A stretch of DNA of 64,000 nt from positions 248,001 through 312,000 of the forward strand of contig NZ_JAMPKY010000008.1 in NCBI RefSeq assembly GCF_039962255.1. Reading direction: 5' to 3'. This DNA is from Leptolyngbya subtilissima AS-A7. Its GTDB lineage: Bacteria; Cyanobacteriota; Cyanobacteriia; Phormidesmidales; Phormidesmidaceae. A program made the translations under genes and the position numbers. Of the stretch, positions 1 to 7,597 are shown one piece after another (the stretch's first letter is position 1; each line of letters starts with the position of its first letter). Under the pieces are notes generated by a model. The model was not told the DNA's origin. It saw nothing but the letters and a program-made list of their open reading frames with translations, and did not search any database.

Positions 1-695
1 CGATCCCAGTCACTTTGAGTCAGGCTTTCGGCGACTTGGTCAGGGGTTAAGCGGGCGGCAGAAAGGAGCGATCGCACCAGTGATGAACTCAGCCCCCCAT
101 AGCTCTGCATCAACATCTCTTTGAGCGTAGTGGGCACTAGTGTCACCCGCTCCTGCCAGGAGGCTCGGGATTCCTTCAGGCTAGGCAGCGTATTCATGAT
201 GGCTGGCGGCAGCACGTAGGTGTCGCCAGTTTGAATGGGCCGCACCCGCGACTGCTGATCGCTCACCTGGTGGGCAGCCGTAACAATCTGATTTTGGGCG
301 TTGGCCAGAATGACATTGCTGTACTTGCCCATGATTTCGACGTACAGGTGCCACTGAGGCGGGTCGCCGGGGCGAGGGCCAAACTGCAAATCGATCGCCC
401 GCTCCCAGGAGGCTACCGGAGCGATCGCCACCAGCGCCAGCTGGCTAATCTGGTGCTTCAACTGCTGGCTAAACGTAAACGTATCCTGCCCCTTGGGTGG
501 CGCATCGCCCAGGTGCAGCCGCGCCGCCTGGGGATGCCATGAGATCGTCAGCCAACTGCGGCGATCGAGGGTTCTGAGCGCCAGCGCCAAGGTGGTCGTA
601 TCAATCTGCACCACTGTCTCGCAGCGGGCAGGCACCCAGTCGGCCTCAAGGCTCTGGCACAGGGCCATCAGAGTAGTAAAGTCAACCGGCTGCAC
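1..695 (-). CDS. rqcH: RqcH/NFACT family ribosome quality-control protein (5' partial)
   Basis: The gene runs off the left edge; only the first 231 codons are present. Reading the minus strand from a GTG at 695 gives MQPVDFTTLMALCQSLEADW, followed by stretches such as LTISWHPQAARLHLGDAPP, FTFSQQLKHQIS and WHLYVEIMGKYSNVILAN, the conserved NFACT-N signature (the older annotation is fibronectin-binding protein A homologue). Family members bind 60S/50S subunits carrying stalled nascent chains; bacterial RqcH recruits tRNA-Ala to add C-terminal Ala tails. The GTG start is preferred over the ATG at 668 because a GGAGG lies about ten bases upstream and cyanobacterial homologues begin with the MQPVDFTTL block. 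It is divergent from remA. The family call is firm; the Ala-tailing function is inferred from Bacillus work. Confidence 0.9.
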   Translation of the reverse strand, partial: MQPVDFTTLMALCQSLEADWVPARCETVVQIDTTTLALALRTLDRRSWLTISWHPQAARLHLGDAPPKGQDTFTFSQQLKHQISQLALVAIAPVASWERAIDLQFGPRPGDPPQWHLYVEIMGKYSNVILANAQNQIVTAAHQVSDQQSRVRPIQTGDTYVLPPAIMNTLPSLKESRASWQERVTLVPTTLKEMLMQSYGGLSSSLVRSLLSAARLTPDQVAESLTQSDWD

Positions 696-1013
696 AACAC
701 AATCCTCCAGGCTGAGACAGGGTAAGCAGGGCACCCCAAGGCTAGGTTAGCCAGAGATACCCAAAAAAGGGCTAAGAAGACCCGATTGGGCTGCCTTTAG
801 GTCGAGGGATGTAGCCCAAGGAACGAAAACGCCAAAAACCTAAAATTTCGCCGGATATTCACCCTCAGCACCAGACGGATTCGTTAGTATGGCAATAAGT
901 CATCTGGGCTCAAATGTAGAGCATAGTGCCAAAAAGCCCCGGGTTTTCTGGCTTGTCGGGGGTTAACCCTGGCGTTAGCACCAGCACCTCCCGTTATCGC
1001 CCTTCTATATATT
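696..1013. promoter_or_regulatory. Divergent rqcH/remA intergenic region
   Basis: About 318 bases separate the divergent starts of rqcH and remA, so both promoters must lie here. I see no convincing paired -35/-10 boxes. The region holds a 10-base palindrome GGGTTAACCC at 960-969 and a short CTGG/CCAG hairpin just after it, close to the remA start, but no recognised operator. No open reading frame here is convincing. Confidence 0.4.
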
Positions 1014-1277
1014 ATGGACATTAAGCTCATCAATATTGGCTTTGGCAATATCGTATCGGCCAATCGGGTAATTGCCATTGTTAGCCCCGAGTCTGCCCCC
1101 ATTAAGCGCATTATCTCTGATGCCCGCGAGCGAGGGCAGCTAGTCGACGCCACCTACGGTCGCCGCACCCGTGCCGTCATTATCACCGACTCAGGCCACA
1201 CCATTCTTTCCGCCATTCAGCCCGAAACCGTTGCCCACCGCTTCGTCAGCGGCAAAGATAGCGACGGCAAAGCGTAG
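1014..1277 (+). CDS. remA: RemA family (DUF370) DNA-binding regulator
   Basis: An 87-residue protein with the nearly invariant family core: [20 protein letters not shown] at the N-terminus, then [20 protein letters not shown] and [16 protein letters not shown]. Bacillus RemA forms ring-shaped oligomers that bind DNA and activate extracellular-matrix and osmoprotection genes; cyanobacterial homologues are highly conserved but little characterised. Length equals the family norm. There is no clear Shine-Dalgarno before the ATG. It lies divergent from rqcH. In Bacillus subtilis remA also sits near the rqcH homologue yloA and next to gmk; no gmk follows here. The family assignment is very secure; targets in this organism are unknown. 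Confidence 0.93.
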   Translation: MDIKLINIGFGNIVSANRVIAIVSPESAPIKRIISDARERGQLVDATYGRRTRAVIITDSGHTILSAIQPETVAHRFVSGKDSDGKA

Positions 1278-1293
1278 AGAGAGATGGGGAGTA

Positions 1294-1397
1294 GGGGAGT
1301 GATGGGGTAGGAAGTAGGGGAGCGAGGTTAGCGTACATAACGGCCATATAGAATCCTCTTTTGGCCCTTCCATCACTCCCCTACCCCATCACTCCCC
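1294..1397. repeat. 17-bp inverted repeat between remA and sufE, part of a G-rich repeat cluster
   Basis: The word GGGGAGTGATGGGGTAG at 1294-1310 has a perfect 17-base reverse complement at 1381-1397, with about 70 bases between them. Further copies of CATCACTCCC occur at 1371-1380 and near 1408-1418. This cluster fills most of the remA-sufE gap. It resembles the G-rich intergenic repeats seen elsewhere in the window (near 17.2, 51.9 and 62.0 kb). A transcript could fold into a long GC-rich stem here, so it may act as a terminator or processing site, but there is no U-tract. Confidence 0.75.
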
Positions 1398-1461
1398 CGC
1401 CTCCACCCCATCACTCCCACTTGATAGACTACTCAAGAAACGTCTCCCCACCCGCTGCGCC

Positions 1462-1908
1462 ATGCCCGCCGATCGCCCCGAGTCTATTGAGAAAATTGTG
1501 GCCCGCTTTCAGAAGGCCGCTGACCCTAAGCGTCGCTACGAGCAGCTGCTGTGGTTTGCCAAGAAACTCGACCCCCTGCCCGAGGAGTACAAAACGCCGG
1601 ACAACAAGGTGCCGGGCTGTGTCTCCCAGGTGTTCGTGGTGGCTGATTTAATTGATGGCAAAGTAGTCTATCAAGCCGACTCTGACGCTCAGATCACCAA
1701 AGGGCTGGTGGCGTTGCTGATCAAAGCTCTCAATGGTCTTACCCCCGACGAAATCGTCACCCTCACCCCCGACTTCATCAAAGACACTCAGCTCGATGTC
1801 AGCCTGACACCGTCGCGGGCCAACGGCTTCTACAACATCTTTAAGACCATGCAGCAAAAGGCTCGAGGACTGCACGATGGGGCGGCACCAGGGGCGCTGC
1901 TGAGCTAA
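1462..1908 (+). CDS. sufE: Cysteine desulfuration protein SufE
   Basis: A 148-residue SufE. The family accepts persulfide sulfur from a SufS-type cysteine desulfurase and passes it to the SufBCD scaffold for Fe-S cluster assembly in the cytoplasm. The catalytic cysteine is Cys53 in the motif VPGCVSQV, preceded by the typical RYEQLLWFAKKLDPLPEEYK segment. Length is normal for cyanobacterial SufE. The start is the ATG giving MPADRPESIEKIV, although no strong ribosome-binding site precedes it, and the gene abuts an unusual inverted-repeat cluster. No suf partner gene is adjacent; metK follows in the same direction after 135 bases. Confidence 0.93.
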   Translation: MPADRPESIEKIVARFQKAADPKRRYEQLLWFAKKLDPLPEEYKTPDNKVPGCVSQVFVVADLIDGKVVYQADSDAQITKGLVALLIKALNGLTPDEIVTLTPDFIKDTQLDVSLTPSRANGFYNIFKTMQQKARGLHDGAAPGALLS

Positions 1909-1960
1909 ACTCAGCCCCGCTCTAACCAGGGCAAACGATCCACAACTCTGGCACTTCGTC

Positions 1961-1980
1961 AAACTTTGGTAAACTTTGGA
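1961..1980. repeat. Tandem 10-base direct repeat upstream of metK
   Basis: Two head-to-tail copies of AAACTTTGGW lie at 1961-1970 and 1971-1980, about 64 bases before the metK start codon. A one-turn (10-base) spacing is compatible with a regulator or RNA element, but no known operator is recognised. No SAM-riboswitch consensus could be recognised in the 135-base sufE-metK gap. Confidence 0.5.
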
Positions 1981-2043
1981 ATGCGATTCAGCCTCGGTTG
2001 AATTCTGCCTGCATTCCTTCTGCCACTGGTTGGGCCTAATTCC

Positions 2044-3198
2044 ATGAGCGAGTACAGTATTTTCACCTCTGAGTCGGTGTCTGAAGGCCATCCCGACAAA
2101 ATGGCCGACCAGATTTCCGATGCCGTTTTGGATGCCATTCTCAAAGAAGACCTGCATGCCCGAGTAGCGGTTGAAACCTTGGTTAAGACCGGTATGGCCG
2201 TCATAGCTGGGGAAGTGCGCACTAACACCTACGTCGATCTAGAAGACATTGTCCGCAATGTAATTCTGGCCATTGGCTACGACAGCTCCGATGTGGGCTT
2301 TGACGGGGCCTCCTGCGCGGTGCTCAACGCCATTGGCAAGCAGTCGTCTGACATTGCTATGGGGGTCGATGTGGCCACCGACAAAGATCTGGGCGCAGGC
2401 GACCAGGGGTTGATGTTTGGCTACGCCACCAACGAAACCGACACCCTCATGCCCGCCCCAATTTACTACGCCCATCGGCTGGTAGAGCGGCAGGCCTACC
2501 TGCGTAAGCACGGCGTGCTGCCCTGGCTGCGCCCCGACGCCAAGAGCCAGATTACCCTGCGCTACGAGCATCTAAAACCGGTGGCGGTGGAAGCGGTGGT
2601 GCTCTCGACCCAGCACGACCCCGATATTTCTCAAGCCGACATCCGCGAAGCAGTGATGGAAGAGATCATTAAGCCGGTGCTGCCCAACGGCTGGCTCCAC
2701 GCCGATACTCAATATCACATCAACCCCACAGGGCAGTTCATCATTGGCGGCCCTGTCGGCGACTGCGGCCTTACCGGGCGCAAAATTATTGTTGATACCT
2801 ACGGCGGCATGGCTCGCCACGGCGGCGGCGCATTCTCGGGCAAAGATCCCACCAAGGTCGATCGCTCGGCGGCCTATGCTGGGCGCTACGTGGCCAAGAA
2901 TATTGTGGCGGCAGGTCTGGCCGAGCGCTGCGAAATTCAGGTCTCCTACGCTATCGGCGTGGCTCAGCCCACCTCGATCTCAATCAACACCTTTGGCACG
3001 GGCAAGATTTCTGACGGGGCGATCGCAGAGCTGGTGCGCAAACACTTTGACCTGCGCCCCCAGGGCTTAATCGACATGCTCGATCTGCGCCGCCCAATTT
3101 ACCAGCAGACGGCTGCCTACGGCCACTTTGGTCGCGAGCTGCCCGACTTCACCTGGGAAAAAACCGACAGAGCTGACCTGCTCAAGACCGCTCTTTAG
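2044..3198 (+). CDS. metK: S-adenosylmethionine synthetase
   Basis: A 384-residue MetK that forms S-adenosylmethionine from ATP and methionine in the cytoplasm. The signature motifs are present: GHPDK at 15-19 (ATP binding), GAGDQG at 117-122 and GGGAFSGKD at 260-268. The start [19 protein letters not shown] and the segment [20 protein letters not shown] look like gammaproteobacterial (Pseudomonas-type) enzymes. The usual cyanobacterial MetK begins MSRRYLFTSESVTEGHPDK and is about 30-40 residues longer with an insertion before GAGDQG; that insertion is absent here. This points to replacement by a transferred gene, from memory of the families rather than a search. The gene ends 23 bases before a perfect palindromic terminator shared with the FHA gene. 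Confidence 0.97.
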   Translation: MSEYSIFTSESVSEGHPDKMADQISDAVLDAILKEDLHARVAVETLVKTGMAVIAGEVRTNTYVDLEDIVRNVILAIGYDSSDVGFDGASCAVLNAIGKQSSDIAMGVDVATDKDLGAGDQGLMFGYATNETDTLMPAPIYYAHRLVERQAYLRKHGVLPWLRPDAKSQITLRYEHLKPVAVEAVVLSTQHDPDISQADIREAVMEEIIKPVLPNGWLHADTQYHINPTGQFIIGGPVGDCGLTGRKIIVDTYGGMARHGGGAFSGKDPTKVDRSAAYAGRYVAKNIVAAGLAERCEIQVSYAIGVAQPTSISINTFGTGKISDGAIAELVRKHFDLRPQGLIDMLDLRRPIYQQTAAYGHFGRELPDFTWEKTDRADLLKTAL

Positions 3199-3221
3199 AG
3201 CGCGGCTCAAGCGGGTAGAAC

Positions 3222-3263
3222 ACAAAGGCGAGGGGCGGTCAGCTGACCGCCCCTCGCCTTTGT
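3222..3263. terminator. Bidirectional terminator between metK and the FHA gene
   Basis: A perfect 42-base palindrome: the 21-base arm at 3222-3242 (ACAAAGGCGAGG...) is followed without a spacer by its exact reverse complement at 3243-3263. The convergent genes metK (+) and the FHA gene (-) end on either side. The stem is very GC-rich, with short A/T runs at its feet, as expected of a shared intrinsic terminator. Confidence 0.85.
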
Positions 3264-3291
3264 AATTGCGTTCCTAAGTTGGTAGGACCTT

Positions 3292-3738
3292 CTACTGATT
3301 GATGACGGTGGTCTGGTGGGGCAGAGCGCGTTCTTCGTCATGGGGCTCGCTCTGGGTGCCGTGGTCGTGGTCTTTCATATCTTCGGTGCGGCGACGGCTC
3401 AACAATTCCTTGAGGGGGTCGCGCTTTTCTTCAGACATGTGAATTTGAATGTTGGGCCCCGATCGCGCCAGACGAATCACAATGCCGTCTTCTACAGGGA
3501 CCTCGGTAATGCGACGACCGTCGAGATAGGTACCGTTGGTACCGATGCTTTTCACCGCCCAGCCATTGTCGGCGCGGTGAATTTCAACGTGGTGGCGGGA
3601 GACCACAGCGCTGTATAGAACCACGTTGTTATCGGTCGATCGACCAATGCGAATCACCGATTCTTGATCAAAAGACCAGCTCTGCACTGGAGTTTTGTGG
3701 AGAGGATGGAGCAGCGAGAGGGTAATCACATTACTCAA
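3292..3738 (-). CDS. FHA domain protein
   Basis: A 148-residue protein that is mainly one forkhead-associated domain (about residues 5-100), a phosphothreonine-peptide binding fold. The diagnostic residues are present: IGRS at 31-34, SRHH at 47-50 and NGTYLDG at 68-74. The tail (about 100-148) is charged and probably disordered. The preferred start is a TTG at 3738 (MSNVITLSLLHP) with an AGGGA about a dozen bases upstream; a GTG lies three codons in. It lacks other domains, so it probably works as an adaptor for a Ser/Thr kinase encoded elsewhere. It is downstream of pgl on the same strand but separated by 185 bases that hold no evident gene. Confidence 0.88.
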   Translation of the reverse strand: MSNVITLSLLHPLHKTPVQSWSFDQESVIRIGRSTDNNVVLYSAVVSRHHVEIHRADNGWAVKSIGTNGTYLDGRRITEVPVEDGIVIRLARSGPNIQIHMSEEKRDPLKELLSRRRTEDMKDHDHGTQSEPHDEERALPHQTTVINQ

Positions 3739-3923
3739 TCAAAAACGATCCCTGTAGTGTCTAATCATAGAAGAGTCTGACGAAGCCCAACCCCCATTTT
3801 AGGATTCTCAGCCGCTGACGGTCGGCAGGCGCCATTTATCTCCAGGACTGTCGAGCAGCCTGCTTAGATAATAGTTCAGCACCGCAGCAATTCAGAGAGG
3901 AGTGAAACCCCTGGTTGAAAGCT

Positions 3924-4679
3924 TTAGCTAGAGACCATTGCTGCCAAGTCAAGGTCGCCCACCGCTGAGCGATCGAGCAGCCAGCGCAGTTCTCCCTGGG
4001 GGCGCACCATCCGGGAGGGATAGGCCTCGTCGTCGCCATCGGGGGCAAATACCTGGGCCAGGGCGGCCTGTTTGTCCGACCCGGCTACTAAAAACATGAC
4101 CCGATGGCTGTGGTTAATTAGCGGGGCGGTAAAGGTGAGGCGAGGGTCGCTGCCCTTTTGGCCCACGGCAATCAGTCGATCATTTACTTTCAGCGCCTCG
4201 GTGTAGGGAAAGAGGGAGGCCGTATGGCCGTCATCGCCCATGCCTAGCAAAATGAGGTCGAAGCGGGGCACCTGATCAGGGCCAAGGCCCTGAAGCCCAC
4301 CAAAAATTGACTTGACCATCGCCTCGTACTGACGGGCCGACACGGCTGGATCCCCCTCTAGGGTAGGGGCATAGAGAATGTGGTCGGGCGGAATGGGCAC
4401 CCGGTCGAGCCAGGCGGCCTTGGCCATGCCCCCGTTGCTGTCGGGATGGTCGAGGGGCACGTAGCGCTCGTCGCCCCAAAAAATGTAGAGTTTTTCCCAG
4501 GGCAGATCTTGCTCGGCCAGGCCGCTGTAGAGGGGTTTGGGGGTGCTGCCACCAGCCAGGGCCAGGGTGCAGTAGTCGTGGTCGGCTACGGCGCTGTGGA
4601 TGGCCTCGACCACCAAGGCTAGGGCCCGCTGCACCAGGGCAGGCTTGTCGGACAAGATCTCAAGCTGCGGCGCGGTCAT
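3924..4679 (-). CDS. pgl: 6-phosphogluconolactonase
   Basis: A 251-residue cytoplasmic enzyme that hydrolyses 6-phosphogluconolactone in the oxidative pentose phosphate pathway, the main route of dark carbon catabolism in cyanobacteria. Family motifs visible: LALAGGSTPKPLY (39-51), WGDERYVP (68-75) and LILLGMGDDGHTASLFP near residue 145. Length is normal for DevB/Pgl. The start ATG at 4679 has only a weak ribosome-binding site. It is divergent from the urease genes. No zwf or opcA is adjacent. Confidence 0.94.
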   Translation of the reverse strand: MTAPQLEILSDKPALVQRALALVVEAIHSAVADHDYCTLALAGGSTPKPLYSGLAEQDLPWEKLYIFWGDERYVPLDHPDSNGGMAKAAWLDRVPIPPDHILYAPTLEGDPAVSARQYEAMVKSIFGGLQGLGPDQVPRFDLILLGMGDDGHTASLFPYTEALKVNDRLIAVGQKGSDPRLTFTAPLINHSHRVMFLVAGSDKQAALAQVFAPDGDDEAYPSRMVRPQGELRWLLDRSAVGDLDLAAMVSS

Positions 4680-4905
4680 AGGCAGGGGTTACCAAATAGG
4701 GGTTCTAGCGGGTCTTGGGGGCTAGATGTTAGAACGTTTTGATTGTTTCTCATCAGCAGACTAACGTAGTTATTACCCCAGCGCCGATGGCTTAAGCTTT
4801 AATTTTGAAGCCAGAACTCAATCAGGTGAAGGCCTTGGTTGACAAGCCGCCCAAAACCTTGAAAGCTTACGGTTAGCTCTGTACCCTGCGATCGCATCTT
4901 GCCCC

Positions 4906-5208
4906 ATGCAACTGACCCCCCAGGAAAAAGACAAGCTGCTAATTTTTACCGCTGCCCTGGTGGCCGAACGCCGTAAAGACCGCGGGCTGAAGCTCAACCA
5001 TCCCGAGGCCGTTGCCTACATTTCTGCGGCCATTTTAGAGGGGGCGCGCGATGGGCGCACTGTGGCCGACCTGATGAGCTACGGCACCACTCTGCTCAGC
5101 CGAGCCGAGGTCATGGATGGAGTGGCGGAGATGATTCACGATGTGCAGGTGGAGGCTACCTTCCCCGACGGCACCAAGCTAGTTACTGTTCACGAACCCA
5201 TTCGGTAG
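4906..5208 (+). CDS. ureA: Urease gamma subunit
   Basis: A 100-residue UreA, the small structural subunit of nickel urease (urea to ammonia and carbamate). The start [20 protein letters not shown] and the segments [14 protein letters not shown] and [18 protein letters not shown] are characteristic, and full length is normal. It is the first gene of an operon-like run: eight bases separate it from the S41 gene, which in turn overlaps ureB. No perfect NtcA box (GTA-N8-TAC) was found in the 226-base upstream region. The catalytic subunit ureC and accessory genes are not in the window. Confidence 0.96.
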   Translation: MQLTPQEKDKLLIFTAALVAERRKDRGLKLNHPEAVAYISAAILEGARDGRTVADLMSYGTTLLSRAEVMDGVAEMIHDVQVEATFPDGTKLVTVHEPIR

Positions 5209-5216
5209 GGCAATCC

Positions 5217-6275
5217 ATGGCTGTTTCTGGCTCTAACCCAGGGGATATTGTGCTAGATGCTGAGGCGATCGAGGCTGTGCTAGGAGCACTGGTCACCCAG
5301 CTCGATGCCTACGTATTTCCCGAGGTGGCGGAAAAAATTCAGAACGACCTTGAGCAGCGCTTAGAGGCAGGGGGTTACGGCGACTTGACCGGCGGGCAGC
5401 AGCTGGCCGATACGCTAACGGCCCAGCTCCAGCAGATGAGCGGCGATCGCAACCTGCGCCTGCACTTCAGCCCCGCCCTCCTGCCCCACCTAGAGCCTGA
5501 CACAGCGCCTGATGCCGCGGAGATTGAGCGCCAGTACAAAGCCAGTCGTCGCCGCAATTTTGACTTAAACAAAGTTGAGCGCTTGCCCGGCAACGTGGGT
5601 TACATCCAGCTATTTAGCTTTGAGCCGCCAGAGTTTGCCGGCGAGACTCTGGCCGCCGCCATGACCCTGGTGGCCCATACCGACGCCCTCATCTTTGACC
5701 TGCGCCACAACCAGGGGGGCTCCCCAGCTACAGTGGCGCTGCTGTGCAGCTATCTACTTCCCGCCCATCCACCCGTTCACCTCAACGACCTGTACTGGAG
5801 CGAAACCGACGAAACCCACCAGTGGTGGACGGTGCCCTACGTGCCGGGGCAGCGCTACCTCGACAAGCCCGTCTTTGCCCTCACCAGCCCTGAAACCTTC
5901 TCAGCGGCGGAGGAGTTTGCCTACAACCTGCAAGTGCTGAAGCGCGGAGCCGTGGTGGGTGAAACCACTCGCGGTGGAGCCAATCCGGGACGCGGCTTTC
6001 GCCTACACGACCATTTCTGGGTCTTTATGCCCACGGGTCAGGCAATCAACCCCACCACTGGCAAAAACTGGGATGGTACAGGGGTGATCCCCACCGTCAA
6101 GGTGCCGGCGGAGACGGCCCTCGATACGGCTCACCTGATGGCCCTCAACCACCTGCTAGAGGCCGGGCCCGAGGGCGTGGCCCGCCGCGAGCTGGAGGAA
6201 ACCCTGCCCAGAGTTGAGCGATCGCTTCAGCAAAAGCGCCAAGACTTAATTGCCAACCTAGGAGGCCCGTCATGA
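5217..6275 (+). CDS. S41 family (tail-specific/IRBP-like) peptidase inside the urease operon
   Basis: A 352-residue S41-family protein. Residues about 1-115 form a helical N-terminal region (IRBP-type S41_N-like); residues about 120-300 are the peptidase core. Visible motifs are [13 protein letters not shown] (123-135), DLRHNQGG (161-168), the putative nucleophile Ser229 in [12 protein letters not shown] and the [13 protein letters not shown] block (246-258). There is no signal peptide or PDZ domain, so it should act in the cytoplasm, unlike the periplasmic CtpA proteases. It starts eight bases after ureA and overlaps ureB by four bases (ATGA), so the three genes are almost certainly co-transcribed. 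A role in urease processing or turnover is conjecture. Confidence 0.88.
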   Translation: MAVSGSNPGDIVLDAEAIEAVLGALVTQLDAYVFPEVAEKIQNDLEQRLEAGGYGDLTGGQQLADTLTAQLQQMSGDRNLRLHFSPALLPHLEPDTAPDAAEIERQYKASRRRNFDLNKVERLPGNVGYIQLFSFEPPEFAGETLAAAMTLVAHTDALIFDLRHNQGGSPATVALLCSYLLPAHPPVHLNDLYWSETDETHQWWTVPYVPGQRYLDKPVFALTSPETFSAAEEFAYNLQVLKRGAVVGETTRGGANPGRGFRLHDHFWVFMPTGQAINPTTGKNWDGTGVIPTVKVPAETALDTAHLMALNHLLEAGPEGVARRELEETLPRVERSLQQKRQDLIANLGGPS

Positions 6276-6577
6276 TTCCCGGAGAACTGCTGCCCGCCGA
6301 GGGCGAAATTGAGCTGAACGCGGGCAAAGAGACAGTAACGCTGGCGGTGGCCAATACGGGCGATCGCCCTATCCAGGTCGGCTCCCACTTTCACTTTTTT
6401 GAGGTGAATGCGGCGCTGAGCTTCGACCGCGACCAGGCCCGGGGTATGCGGCTCGATATTCCTGCCGGTACTGCTGTGCGCTTTGAGCCGGGCGATGAGC
6501 GCGACGTAACTTTGGTGCCGTTGGCTGGGGAGCGACGGGTCTACGGGTTCAATGCCCAGGTCGAAGGGGCACTGTAG
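6272..6577 (+). CDS. ureB: Urease beta subunit
   Basis: A 101-residue UreB with the family start [20 protein letters not shown] and the conserved [18 protein letters not shown] segment, which packs against the UreC active-site flap. Full length is normal for a separate beta subunit. The start codon overlaps the stop of the preceding S41 gene as ATGA, implying translational coupling. Unusually, ureC does not follow: the next gene is a toxin-antitoxin pair on the opposite strand. The catalytic subunit must be elsewhere if urease is functional. Confidence 0.96.
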   Translation: MIPGELLPAEGEIELNAGKETVTLAVANTGDRPIQVGSHFHFFEVNAALSFDRDQARGMRLDIPAGTAVRFEPGDERDVTLVPLAGERRVYGFNAQVEGAL

Positions 6578-6712
6578 TCCCTAATTGTAGGCATTTCCCA
6601 TGATGAAGATACTCGGGTTATCTCCCCTGCCTCCTTTAGAAAAATGGGGTGAACAATTGTGCTTGTGATGGCGGATGTCGGGGAATTTTCTGCAAGATGA
6701 CCTGATTGTTGA

Positions 6713-6762
6713 CCTTCCCCATGCCTCACAGCTCTGTTAGGGCTTCAAAGACATGGGGAAGG
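6713..6762. terminator. Hairpin downstream of ureB, possible terminator
   Basis: An 11-base inverted repeat CCTTCCCCATG (6713-6723) / CATGGGGAAGG (6752-6762) with a 28-base loop lies in the gap between ureB (+) and vapC (-). A second hairpin, GGAACACA (6813-6820) / TGTGTTCC (6828-6835) with a 7-base loop, lies nearer vapC. Either could end transcription from one side. Neither has a good U-tract, so the terminator call is tentative. Confidence 0.45.
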
Positions 6763-6863
6763 CGATTTGAGGAAGAATTAACAATCGAGATCAGCGGCGG
6801 TAGACAGCCTTAGGAACACATCAGCATTGTGTTCCCGTTACCACGCGGCGTTAGCTGGAGACG

Positions 6864-7253
6864 CTAATCCAAGCACTGAAATCCCTTTTCTCCCTTCAAT
6901 TTACCGTCGAAGCTTGCGGTTTCTGTACAACCCGCCTGCCGAGAGACGGCTCCAATCAGGTAATCAGAAAAATCTGCTTTGCCCTGTTTATATCGCTGAA
7001 GGGCTTGGTCAAGGGTTGAACGGCTTTCAAACTCAAAGGCAGCGCTGTGGAGCATTGCCTCTAGAATATCGACTACTTCAGTTTTCTGAAAGCGATATTT
7101 GGCACCTCTAAGCACCCAAACCAGTTCGCACAAAACGATGTTGGCAATAAAGCAGGGTTGGTTTTGCTGAATGACTTCAGAGGCTTGCTGCCATTGCGGC
7201 TCGTGGTCACGGGTAAGGTAGCGCACCAAGATATTGGTATCAAGCCCAATCAT
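6864..7253 (-). CDS. vapC: VapC-type PIN-domain toxin
   Basis: A PIN-domain ribonuclease of about 129 residues starting MIGLDTNILVRYLTRD. The acidic residues of the active site are visible: Asp5 in LDTN, Glu in CELVWVLR, Asp in KADFSDYLIG and Asp in TASFDGK. VapC toxins typically cleave tRNA or rRNA. The reading frame stays open upstream to 7325, but the ATG at 7253 is chosen because it puts the start motif at the family position and overlaps the antitoxin stop by 14 bases, as usual for vapBC. It is transcribed with vapB on the minus strand. Confidence 0.9.
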   Translation of the reverse strand: MIGLDTNILVRYLTRDHEPQWQQASEVIQQNQPCFIANIVLCELVWVLRGAKYRFQKTEVVDILEAMLHSAAFEFESRSTLDQALQRYKQGKADFSDYLIGAVSRQAGCTETASFDGKLKGEKGFQCLD

Positions 7254-7485
7254 TAGCGCCCTCAGAAATGGCAGCATCCATGTCATCTTGGGTAGCAGGG
7301 GAGGTGTTAGGCCGATGGAGGACACCTGACAAGGATTCTATGGCAACGGTGAGGGGAAAGATTTTGACCTGACCGCTTTCGTCAATGACGAACTCGACTC
7401 GACTGCCGCTGACAAGTTTGAGATGCTGCCGGATTTCGTCAGGCAGAGTGATCTGCCCAGTGTCGGTGACAGTGGTGCTGAACAT
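7240..7485 (-). CDS. vapB: VapB-type AbrB/SpoVT-domain antitoxin
   Basis: An 81-residue protein with an N-terminal SpoVT/AbrB swapped-hairpin DNA-binding domain: TVTDTGQITLPDEIRQHLKL, then SGSRVEFVIDESGQVKIFPL. The C-terminal part (about 50-81, SGVLHRPNTSPATQDDMDAA) is the usual toxin-binding tail. It precedes and overlaps vapC. VapB proteins repress their own promoter, so an operator is expected just upstream of 7485, but I could not define one. Confidence 0.88.
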   Translation of the reverse strand: MFSTTVTDTGQITLPDEIRQHLKLVSGSRVEFVIDESGQVKIFPLTVAIESLSGVLHRPNTSPATQDDMDAAISEGANDWA

Positions 7486-7597
7486 AGCGAAAAGAGGGGG
7501 GTTTACTGCTATTTTAGTGGAGCTTTAGTCAAGCCAGTCGGATGAGCAAGAGCGTTGACGATGCTCATGATGTAGAGGGGCGATTAAGTGAATAATG

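Noticed and set aside
1909-2043. A SAM riboswitch upstream of metK
   Set aside because: No known SAM-I, SAM-II or SAM/SAH consensus elements could be recognised in the 135-base gap.
4680-4905. An NtcA site upstream of ureA
   Set aside because: No GTA-N8-TAC with a suitably placed -10 box was found; the closest match has the wrong spacing.
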